This document shows, in pieces, positions 1 through 8,732 of a DNA stretch of 16,002 nucleotides. The stretch is from Saccoglossus kowalevskii (Eukaryota; Hemichordata; Enteropneusta; Harrimaniidae). The stretch is from positions 194,462 to 210,463 of the forward strand of contig NW_003120927.1 of assembly GCF_000003605.2 (NCBI RefSeq), read 5' to 3'. Within the stretch, counting starts at the first letter, position 1, and the number at the start of each line of letters is the position of its first letter. The notes below the pieces were generated by a model, which saw only the letters and a program-made list of their open reading frames with translations, did not search any database and was not told where the DNA came from. The position numbers were made by a program, and so were the translations under genes.

Positions 1-672
1 TAAATTGAAAAAAGTACGTGGAAAAGATAACTAAAATATTATTCAATTACAAATACTCGCGGTAAACTAATACAGCAGCCATGTTTGATGTTTATTACCG
101 CTTTCCGAATTCAGTACACGAACACCCAGGAATGCGCTGTTCCCCTGTGCAACTTAGATACTAAATCGTTACAGCGCCAACAGCGGTGGGTAGCAGACGG
201 TCGTTGAATGGGGTAGGCCAAAATGTCATCAGTTTGCCTTCTCCATGCTGTTTTCACAATGAAAATCGAGCGAACGTTGTAAATACGGCTAGAATTTAAA
301 TTTTCGTTTGAGTTTACATGCAATCTGCTAATATATTTGTTTATTTTCTGTGCATATACATTTCGTTCGTATTTACTTCTTTCTTTCGTGATCGGAAGAC
401 GATTATTAAAAATACAGCTGTAAATTGAAACCACTGTAGTTGCGTATCGTGAGCAATAAGTGGCAACAATGTCGGGCGACAATGAATTCAGGCGATTGAC
501 ACATTGCCATAAATACACTTGATAACTGCTTGCAGACTTCCAGTGGTCATTGTTTATGTTTGGACTCTTGAAACAATAGCAAAATAAAGGGTTGGGCAAC
601 TACTCTTTTGTTTAGGCTTGGGAAGAACAATGCAAGCTTTTTACAAATAATTTCAGCTGGATGTACGTTGGT

Positions 673-729
673 GGGCGGGTGTTGAGAGTTACTGGGCGGC
701 CGTAAAACTTGATGGGCGGGCCGCCCGCC
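673..729. promoter_or_regulatory. GC-box (Sp/KLF-like) cluster with GC palindrome
   Basis: Three GGGCGG boxes (673-678, 694-699, 714-719) and one inverted CCGCCC (721-726) fall within 57 bp of otherwise AT-rich DNA. Positions 715-729 form a palindrome of 7-bp arms (GGCGGGC / GCCCGCC) around one C. GC boxes bind Sp/KLF factors in animals. No exon or start site is seen beside them, so this could be a promoter or enhancer of the CREB3-type gene or a fragment of a repeat. Confidence 0.3.
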
Positions 730-1429
730 AAAAACCCATTGTGGAGAACACTGAAGCCAGCTAAGATTTTCTGTTATCTTGCATGTTCTATGAATCTATT
801 CACGTCTAAATGCAGCACTTTTTTTTGTGATGAGGCATTTGTTTTTATACTAAAATATCTGAATTACTTTGAATAAAGCTGGAAATTATGTCCCTTAAAA
901 TAATTAAACAAATAAGGCACCAATGTTTTTGTAAGATATTTACATCTTTTAAGGACATTTGGTAGACTGATTCCCCACTGTTGGTTCAACCCCAAAACTT
1001 GTTTGTATTCAAAATTAATTATGACAATGCATATTTATATTGAAACAAACTATGATAAAGGGAATTATATTATATAACAAAGGGCAAGGTCACCAGAGTT
1101 CAACTATGTTTAATATTTTGATTGGAACAATGATCATGCGACTCTTATTAAACTTGCGTAGTTGATGCCCCTTTGAATACAAAAAACAAATATTTCACAA
1201 AATAAAACATCCATAATTTTTTTTTCAAAAATTGTGTTCAAAACTTGTATCCAATGAGAAGTTGCCTATTTTAGTCCATCCAAAATCATCAAAAAAAATT
1301 ACATAAAAACAGACACAAAAAAAATAGTGCCCAAAGGCATAGTCAGGTGCTACAATGTACACTTAGCCTTCATGTTAACTTAATGCCTCAAACTATTGGT
1401 ATACATAAATCTAGGGAGTTACAGCTCTC

Positions 1430-1443
1430 GGGGGGGGGGGGGG
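1430..1443. repeat. G homopolymer run (G14)
   Basis: Fourteen consecutive G residues lie about 190 bp before the first recognised exon. Runs of this kind are prone to length error in assemblies and can form G-quadruplexes. I attach no function to it. Confidence 0.8.
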
Positions 1444-1631
1444 ATTGGACCAAATATTTTACTTTTATTCTTTGATGTAAATACATGTGTGCATCTCATT
1501 TTGTGATAATACTTTCATGGTCTCAGACTCTTCAATTCACATAGGTTGCCAGTGGTAATCCCATGCCTTCTTGTCCATGCTAAATTACAGGAGATCACGT
1601 TTATAACAATATAATTTTGAATTGTTTTCAG

Positions 1632-2215
1632 ACTTTGCTGACGATTTCAGACTGTCAGATTCACCAACCAACAAAGAGACATTACCATTTACATTACAAG
1701 ATCTTAACAGACAGAATGTAGAACTTATAAATGACAGTGTATCATGCAAGGTGAGTTACAATGTGACATAAGTGTAACAAACAAGTAATGAATATTAAAA
1801 GAAGACAGTTTTGTTCTCTTCAGTCAAATCTCTAAAGCGTTATGGTCTTGTGTTGCTTGGACTCGGCTTTCGATGCTTGCCTTCTTTCTGTCTGCGACAT
1901 TTGAAATTTGATCAGTGTTGCTTAATATTGCTTTGTTTACAAATACCATTTTCGTCTGGCACGAATGAATTCACATTGAAACAAAAAATTACTGTAGATT
2001 GAGGCAGGCATGAATTTAACTACAGATTAACAGGCTGACAAAAAATGAAACAAACCCTGACCTTTGGAAATCATTAATTTTGTGAATTTCATTTTTGCAT
2101 CATTTTCTTCTTCTTCCTTCTCCAGAGATATCCTGAACTTATTTTGACAGAGGAAGAAAAGAGATTACTTTCTGATATGAACACTGTTCTACCAGTTGAC
2201 ATGCCTTTAACAAAG
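1632..2215 (+). other. First two recognised exons: N-terminal linker and start of pre-bZIP (ATB) segment
   Basis: Exon 1632-1750 (acceptor TTTTCAG, donor GTGAGT) gives 39 residues beginning [15 protein letters not shown]. It is polar and unrecognised. An alternative acceptor at 1649-1650 (ATTTCAG) would shorten it by 19 bases and break the frame, so 1632 is preferred. Exon 2126-2215 (acceptor CTCCAG, donor GTGAGC) gives 30 residues with [14 protein letters not shown] and ending DMPLTK. This matches the conserved segment adjacent to the bZIP that distinguishes the CREB3/OASIS family from CREB/ATF1. The intron between them is 375 bp and shows no further signal. Confidence 0.85.
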
Positions 2216-5200
2216 GTGAGCACTTGTCAATAAACTATTTCAGATAGAATGGAGTAGTTGTAAAGAATTCATCACATGGTTTCAGTGAGTGCAGGAATTA
2301 TGCTACATTTTATTAACACTATACATCAGAGACTAAATTTTAGGTGCCCTCGTTCTTGGAGAAATATTGTCTTCCCGATATCCATCAACAATAATCCTCC
2401 ACGATTAAAAAATGTATAAAAGTTTTAATCTATATGTTAATATTACAATCAAAATCAATATAATTTTATATTAGAAATATGTATAAACTGCATTCATTGC
2501 ATGCTTGATTATTGTCAATGACTTATTTTGATCAGACACGCCTGTTATTCAAGAAAGCTACGGTAGATTTGATTTTATGTTCTGTTTTGTGTCACAAGAG
2601 TCTTTCTTTTTCATAGGAGGAAGAAAGAACATTAAAAGCAGTCAGGAGGAAAATTAGGAACAAGGTAATATTATTTATACTAGTATTCTTGTGTATTTGT
2701 GTATTCAGTTTGGTTGTTGACCTGTGGAACACCAAAGCTTTTCATTAAATCAACAATATCAGTATATTGTTACTTATGCTGTGCTTTGGTTTCCTGAATT
2801 ATTTAAAACAATCTGGGTTTTGAAAAGTTATAAAACATACTAAAACATCGAGCTCTATGGAATTGTTCTAAACAAAGCAATTTTTGAAAAATGTTTGGCC
2901 AATTTCTGTAAAAAATATTGTGTGTAACACGCAACAGAATTCTGTTTTGCGTTACCATAGAACTATATCTGCATAACTACATAATTATCCAATGCACATT
3001 GTTATGATATATGACCAACTTTTCAAAAAATATTAGGTTTCTACATCAACCAAAAAATGATAGAAAGAGTTCATTATTTTTCAGCAATCTGCCCAAGATA
3101 GTAGGAAACGCAAGAAAGAATACGTTGATGGTCTAGAGCACAGAGTTTCAGCATGTACAAAACAAAATATAGAGTTACAGAGGAAAGTTGAAAGGCTTGA
3201 GAAGCAGAATGTGTAAGTATGGTAATTTATTCAGAAAACATTTATGTATTTATGAACATATTCTGAACGGGAATTAAATACGTGGGTGGAATTTTTCCAT
3301 CAGTTTAGAAAATATGAGAAAATTACCCATCCATGTGAAACTAGACAGTATTTTCTCTTATAGTGGAGACAGTGTACTCAAATGTTGATTATGTTCAAAT
3401 TTTATTCTGCACTTAGAAATTGTATTTTTCTACATTTTGATGAAACAATTTGTCTTGTGAGAGTAAAAAACCTGGGATAACAAATTTAACCATGCGGCAA
3501 ATGTTTCATGTCCTGTATCTGCTGAGAACACTGAATGATGTACCATATTTCACTTACCCCGGTACCTGTCTAATGCACTGTTTGAACAGTCACCCAATTT
3601 TATTGACATCTCACAATACTAGTATTAACGTTTTGAATAAAATCTGTAGGTAACAGGATATTAGATCTATTTGGTCCAAAATTAACTTAAAAATTTTAGA
3701 AAAATACCAAAAATAGTATAAAATGATGCAGGAAAAATATAAAGGGTTAATGGTAACAACTGTATGTCGAGAACAATCATTGGTACCCCCTAACTTTATG
3801 TTAAAATAACAATTATTGCTTGTTTCTACTATTCAGTGTGTTGAACTTTTTAAATATACTCCTAGATGGGACACCTTGGCCTACTTGGTGGTAGTCCTCT
3901 GTCACCCAATGTTCATAAGCTTTACTAGCATGCGACATTGCACTTGTATGAGCATCTTTGTCACGGAATAGTCTTAAAATCATCTGCGAAGCAGTACTTA
4001 TTCTGTATGTTGGGTTTACTTGATGACTTGATTTAATGTCAGTGCTGGAAACACATTATGGTATCAGTGATTAGCACGAGATCTGCTAGGATGTACATTG
4101 TATTTGATGCAGTGTTTTTATTATGATTCACAGGACACTTGTTGAGCAACTAAAAAGACTTCAGGCTTTGATCACAAAAACCAGCAATAAAACTACACAA
4201 ACAAGCACATGTGTTATGGTATGTATATATTATTCATATTTACTGTAACTTTAGTTGATAAAATATTTAATGATGCCTACATTAAAGGCTAGATGCAAAT
4301 TCCTGATCAAATTTACCCCTTCCTCCCAAGCCAGCATGGGAGTGAGGTTTACTGTAATGTATGTCATTTATCCTGAACGATCAAATTTGTTTGAGTTGAC
4401 AAATATCGAAGCAAAAAATACGGAAAACATCTGTGGTTTTTCAATAAATTCAGATTATGATTTATTGTAAAAATAAAAATGCTGTGATTACAGCTCATAA
4501 AATAATATTGAATTCATGAAAGATACCAGTAATTTAGCTTGCATATAACGTTTCAGCAAACCAATATGATAACTCGCATGACATGAACATTTTAAAATTT
4601 ACAATAAATAAATATATTCAATATTGGTGCTCTGTTAGTTTCCATCCTATTTCAAATTACCATATTTAATGTGTAATATTAGATTGAGGTTTGAGCTATG
4701 AAGACCAACTCTGTAACCTTGTACTGTACCCTGTTACATGTATAGTTAAAAATAGAAACATGAAAAAAAACCCTGATGTTTGTGTTTGACCCACTGATAT
4801 CAGGGTTACCATGGATACTAAACTGTCACAATCTGCTGTTATGATATGCATGCTATATTTTAATACTAAAATAGAACACCATCTGCTGCACTCCATGATT
4901 TTTTTTTTTTGCCAAACTGAAGCTATAAATTCATGGTAACTATAAATTAAATTACAATAATAAATTTGTGACCACTTATGTTAATATTAATCAAGACAAA
5001 AAATGTAGTTGGCATTGCTGATGAAAAATCAGTTACTGTATTTGCTCCATTTTTAGCACATTTGCATTTTGTTGTATGAAGTCTTTGACAAATTTACTTT
5101 TCTTGTAGGTGTTATTGCTTTCCTTTGCATTGTTAGTGGTACCAAGCTATAATCCTTTTAAAAGTTCATCAACTGGTCCAACACCACCAACTTACTCGCC

Positions 5201-6531
5201 ATCAGGAGGTATGTATTCAATATGTTGTTAGGGTTGTCACATAAAATGAATACTTTATTTTCGCTGGAATTGATTTTCGCTGAAAAGGCTATTTGGGTGT
5301 TTTGTATGGAATTTATTGCTGGGAAAGGATTGAATTCCAAGCGGATATAAAGTATATTCGCGTGTTCTATGTTTGATAGGAATCCCATCCGACAAATGCA
5401 TTCATTGCTTTCACAATTTGTAGCAACATTCGCAATTTAATACAATTTAAAATCATTTTGCGATTTGGTATTGCTGGGCATAAATGAGAAAACAAATTTC
5501 ACGAAATTCACAAATTTTCACTGCTATATAAATTTCGGAATATCTCTTTTGCAATGATATTACCGCTAATGCTTTTTCTGTGAGTGTACATTATTGGATA
5601 CGTGCACTTGTATTCATATTACGATAATTGTACAATGAAAATATATTGGGACTGTGCCATGTCAAATAATATACTGAGTAACAGCTGTGGTGGGAAATCC
5701 TGATGATAGAAAATAATTGAATGAGCAACTTATTAGAGGAGGAGCACAACGTGTACACACTCGTACTACTGACAGGATTTTCTGTTTTCAGTTAACATGT
5801 ACCACATTTTCTCTATTACAAACGTTTCTCTAATTAAAGTGTACATCATTCAAAAATTGTGTTTAATGCTGGATCCATGCTATCGAGTAATGGCGTTAGC
5901 GGCCCCACATTTGTCTCGATATGTGACTGACTGGTTGATAAAGCTAGCATGTATGAATTAAAAAAAAAGATGTGAAAAAAAATATTAGACAAATTTGTTG
6001 TGTGAAGTCTGGAAGTAGTATGTAACCCTGCTATGTTCAAGTTTTTTCTCCCTTCTTCAAGTGACAGATACTGCCTATTATGTTGATTGTATATTATTTA
6101 CCCGCATGTTTTATTTATTTCCAATAGTTGTAATGCGGACATTGAAAGAGGATGGAAGTCAGCCAGTGACTGAAACTATGATGGTGGGTGGTGACCCTTA
6201 TAGCTATACTAAAAGCCCTGAAGGGGAGTGGAAAGCCGAACAACCTAAAAGTGTTGTCGAAATGATTCAAGACATTTCTGTTGATGAGACTATACAGGAC
6301 ATCCATAGAAAAAACAGTAGTGCCAGAAATGTACCTGTCGAAAATGGTGGTGGTGTGGTGATGAATGAAGCTGTACCGATAGCCGATGAAAATCTAAGAG
6401 TAGAAGGCATGATTAACACACCAGATGGAGTGGTCAAAATAAATGGGGGTGATGTTAGTGTGACAAGTAAGAAAAAGAACAACGTGCATCCTCCGATAAA
6501 ACAGCATCCAGCCATCAATGATGAAATGTGA
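1632..6531 (+). CDS. CREB3/OASIS-family membrane-bound bZIP transcription factor, 3' seven exons (5' partial)
   Basis: Exons: 1632-1750, 2126-2215, 2617-2664, 3085-3212, 4134-4218, 5109-5208 and 6128-6531. All introns are GT...AG and the phases join into one frame of 323 residues to TGA at 6529-6531 (numbering starts at the first whole codon). Residues 40-85 hold [14 protein letters not shown] and the PLTK...RRKIRNK segment that precedes the bZIP in this family. The basic region and zipper follow (about 80-142), then a transmembrane helix (about 153-168) and a luminal tail. Family knowledge: these are type II ER proteins. Stress or developmental signals send them to the Golgi, where S1P and S2P release the bZIP fragment to the nucleus to bind CRE/UPRE-like DNA. 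The zipper and membrane segments look closest to vertebrate CREB3L3/CREB3L4, but I cannot assign a paralogue, so I give no symbol. The start codon and activation domain are missing at the left edge. Confidence is very high for the family. Confidence 0.95.
2617..4218 (+). other. bZIP domain exons (basic region and leucine zipper)
   Basis: Exons 2617-2664, 3085-3212 and 4134-4218 encode the DNA-binding domain. The intron after ...RRKIRNK splits the basic region. The next exon opens with [13 protein letters not shown], so the spliced product carries the bZIP signature N-x-x-S-A-x-x-S-R (N84, S87, A88, S91, R92). The zipper starts at L102 in DGLEHR. Its heptad positions read L, C, L, L, L, L, with Cys in the second heptad as in other CREB3-family zippers. 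The helix then runs into [20 protein letters not shown], the juxtamembrane stretch of the family. All residues expected for DNA contact and dimerisation are present, so the domain looks functional. Confidence 0.93.
5109..5208 (+). other. Transmembrane-helix exon
   Basis: This 33-codon exon continues directly from TSTCVM in the preceding exon. It gives [17 protein letters not shown], a short hydrophobic helix of about 16-18 residues ended by Pro. Family members have the same arrangement (hydrophobic helix, then P-S-x-x-P-F), and S2P cleaves within it after luminal trimming. Next comes a Ser/Thr/Pro-rich luminal linker ([15 protein letters not shown]). The donor GTATGT at 5209 splits the following Val codon. 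Confidence 0.9.
6128..6531 (+). other. Luminal C-terminal exon with S1P-like site and stop
   Basis: Acceptor CCAATAG; 133 residues to TGA. The first residues read [10 protein letters not shown]193-T-L-K196 fits the site-1-protease consensus R-x-(L/I/V)-x at the position where family members are cut, about 25 residues past the membrane. One N-glycosylation sequon is visible (N252-S-S), and the rest is polar with no further domain. The protein ends INDEM. From memory, a D-E-M terminus also occurs in vertebrate CREB3L4, which would make it a conserved tail. The open frame continues upstream to 6061, but that part is intron: the splice at 6128 joins the preceding exon in frame and matches the family. 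Confidence 0.88.
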
Positions 6532-6552
6532 TATGGTGTTCATGATTAAATG

Positions 6553-6685
6553 AATAAACTTGACAACGAGGGTCTCATTGTGTTCTCTGCTTGGGGTACA
6601 GTTTATTTGCCATACATTCTACATTATTTGTGGTAGTCATGGTGAATTGTTATCAGACACTATATTGAACTGACAGTGGAATAAA
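6553..6685 (+). terminator. Candidate poly(A) signals of the CREB3-type gene
   Basis: AATAAA occurs at 6553-6558, only 22 bases after the stop, and at 6680-6685, where a GU-rich stretch (CATGTGTTCATGT) follows about 25 bases later. The second is the better cleavage context. A further AATAAA at 7515-7520 could support a longer 3' UTR. The choice cannot be made without transcript data. Confidence 0.45.
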
Positions 6686-8112
6686 ATATATATTTATACT
6701 TACAGATTTCATGTGTTCATGTAAACTTGCCTTTTTGATTTTTCGATCTGTTAAAAGATGAAATACTTTTCATTTTTGCTGATTTCCAGTTTCAGCTGGT
6801 TATGGTTTGTTGTCAGAATGTATCGGTACCTTTTTAGTTTCTTTCATTTGTAAAATTTCATTTTAATTCCACATGTATTTTTATGAAATTATCAACAACT
6901 GAAGTTGTCACACAACACCATAGAGTTCAACATCAGTAATTCTCTACATATTTTTTTATGTACAAATTATCTCAAAGCCTGATGTTTGTGTTTAAAAAAA
7001 AAAAAAAAAATTCTGAACCGTATTCGTCTAGCCCAATAATGATCGCATGAACTATGTTTGGAATGTGGGAAGGTTATCTGTGGTAGGTTTTTATCTCCCA
7101 AAATGGGGGAAAGTCACCCTCTAAGAAATTGATTGCCAGTAAAAATCAATTGCAACATGCAATGCTGTTGGGCCAGTTCAGAAGTGTACATTATTAAAAC
7201 TGTACGCAGATTGTTTTAAAACAAGTCTTTTTTTTGAAAGACTATAATCTTCTCTGCATTTTGATTCACTTTTCATTCACTCTACTATTTTAGTTTTTCT
7301 TGATGATTTGTGTAAATGCATTTTCAAATCTTTATCTCAATTTGCTTGAAAAACGAGCACAAGTTAAGGAAGCTTAGTTATGAAATAACTACCCAGATTT
7401 TTCTGGGTTGGGGAAATCTGCACATTTGAATAATTATATATATATTATTTTATCTTGTGTATGTCAGTTTGTGGAAGTCATACTTGTAAATATGTTGAAT
7501 GTAATATTTTTAAAAATAAAAAAAAACATTTATTGAAATGCTCAATACATTGTATCATGTTTGCTCTGTAGCTGATATTTAATCCTTTATTTATCAGAAT
7601 TCATTAATGGTGGTATAAGTGCATGGTTCTGAAATGATCTGTTTATTCCACAGCACTCGAGTGAATATTGTACAAACACTCCAAGTTTTGTTGATGTCAT
7701 CTTCAAGAATTTAGTACTAGTAAATTGGCCATTTTTTTGTTGAAAATCAGTTAACAATAATTGCTGATCTTGAGTTCAGGTTTTTTTTAAGACTGACAGC
7801 ACATCTCTCTTGTATCAGAGATTGAATAATGCATGTACCATGTATACAACTAGTTATGTAGACTGGGTGTATGAACAGTTTGCCAAAAAGCTGAAACTCA
7901 ATTGTCTCGAGGTCTTAAAGTTGCATCTTGCCTTTGGAAATCTGTGAAGTAAGCAATGTATACACCATCAAATGTAGAGATTGTGGATGTGTAATAAAAA
8001 ATGAATTAGTGTTCCTTCAAAATTAAGCTAAATTTTTGAATAGTACAGGGTCTGTGGTTGCATTGTAGGTAATTTTTTGTTTAGATGCCACACCAGCTCT
8101 AATGCTACCCTC

Positions 8113-8138
8113 ATGAATGAATGAATAAGATAAGATAA
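8113..8138. repeat. Short tetranucleotide/GATAA microsatellite
   Basis: ATGA-ATGA-ATGA followed by ATAAG-ATAAG-ATAA forms a 26-bp compound simple repeat in intergenic DNA. Such tails sometimes mark the 3' end of non-LTR elements, but no element body is recognisable beside it. Confidence 0.5.
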
Positions 8139-8573
8139 CAGCTTTATTACAACCGTGTAGAAAATTTTACATTTCTAATTTGGTGTTTAAAATGTAATAA
8201 AGTTAATAATGAATAACTAAAAATAAGTTAGTAAGGATATTTTATTTTGTAGCTTACTACGCATAAGACATTTAATGTGTAAGTTTGTTCTGGGAGTTAT
8301 GTTTTTAAATCTTTTGGCATGCCCAGTTTTTGGCTGTGTAATGCTTGTTCTCTTCAGGCTATATACCCCACTTTATACGTGTGTATGCTTTTTTCAAATA
8401 AACTGAAACCGTCTTATTCACAGCAAATAGTCCTTGAAAAGAAAAAAAGAAATTATCACAGCCAACATCGCTTTTTATTACAACTGTCGTTTTCATCGGC
8501 GATATTTTATTATCCAAATAATTTTTTTCCGGAGTGAACATGTGACACCACGTACATATCAATAAAAATATAT

Positions 8574-8622
8574 TTCCCATGATGCTTTGTTCAGTTGCTA
8601 TGACGTCACTTGAAGCCATCTT
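8574..8622 (+). promoter_or_regulatory. Core promoter: ZNF143/Staf-like site, perfect CRE, YY1-like site
   Basis: Three motifs typical of animal TATA-less promoters lie within 49 bp and about 110-160 bp before the start codon of the next gene. TTCCCATGATGC (8574-8585) matches the core of the ZNF143/Staf site. TGACGTCA (8601-8608) is a perfect palindromic cAMP-response element. GCCATCTT (8615-8622) is the reverse complement of AAGATGGC, a YY1 motif usually found at or just after start sites. An ETS-like TTCCGGAG lies at 8527-8534. I infer transcription starts around 8620-8700. The CRE could be bound by CREB/ATF proteins, including the bZIP factor encoded upstream. Confidence 0.7.
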
Positions 8623-8732
8623 GGATGCCTGTGTTTTGATTTTGTGATATATCGAGGTTGCCGGTTGTCACTCAAAATACGGAGATGTACTGATCGTATT
8701 GTAATCTTTATATCTGTGAGTGATATTTGAGA

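Larger units (their letters stand above)
1..1631. other. Upstream region, no exon recognised
   Basis: I find no coding exon on the + strand that could join the first recognised CREB3-type exon at 1632. That join needs an upstream exon ending with one spare base before a GT donor. ATGs at 80, 465 and 661 run into stops within 7-28 codons and have no convincing donor. The missing start codon and activation-domain exons are therefore probably left of the window, or too short to see. The stretch is AT-rich except for about 110-260 and 670-730. It holds the GC-box cluster and the G run listed separately. A 162-codon minus-strand open frame (111-599) shows no recognisable domain. Confidence 0.5.
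1751..6127 (+). other. Introns of the CREB3-type gene
   Basis: There are six introns: 1751-2125, 2216-2616, 2665-3084, 3213-4133, 4219-5108 and 5209-6127. They are AT-rich and I find no extra exon or RNA gene. The third contains an imperfect 32-bp palindrome centred on GAATTC (2924-2955, 13 of 16 pairs). The fifth contains a 9-bp-arm hairpin (AACCCTGAT at 4769-4777, AATCAGGG-type partner at 4799-4807) and a 16-base string, CCTGATGTTTGTGTTT (4772-4787), that recurs downstream of the gene at 6978-6993. Open frames at 3450-3653, 4255-4470, 4696-4896 and 5158-5388 look like chance. Confidence 0.7.
6532..8530. other. 3' UTR and intergenic region
   Basis: This is about 2 kb of AT-rich DNA with no coding potential that I recognise. 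It begins as the 3' UTR of the CREB3-type gene and must end before the promoter at 8574. It holds several AATAAA signals, A/T homopolymers, an (AT)n stretch near 7435-7447 and a short GAAT/GATAA microsatellite at 8113-8138. Short open frames around 8319-8619 on both strands overlap the promoter motifs and look like chance. Confidence 0.6.

Noticed and set aside
111-599. 162-codon minus-strand open frame
   Set aside because: No domain or low-complexity pattern of a real protein, no promoter or splice context, and amino-acid usage like translated AT-rich non-coding DNA.
971-1000. tRNA B-box-like GGTTCAACCCC
   Set aside because: No A box, no acceptor stem and no cloverleaf around it.
6061-6127. 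Upstream extension of the last CREB3-type exon (ATG at 6061)
   Set aside because: The acceptor CCAATAG at 6121-6127 joins the preceding exon in frame and restores the family's luminal segment, so the extension is intron read-through.
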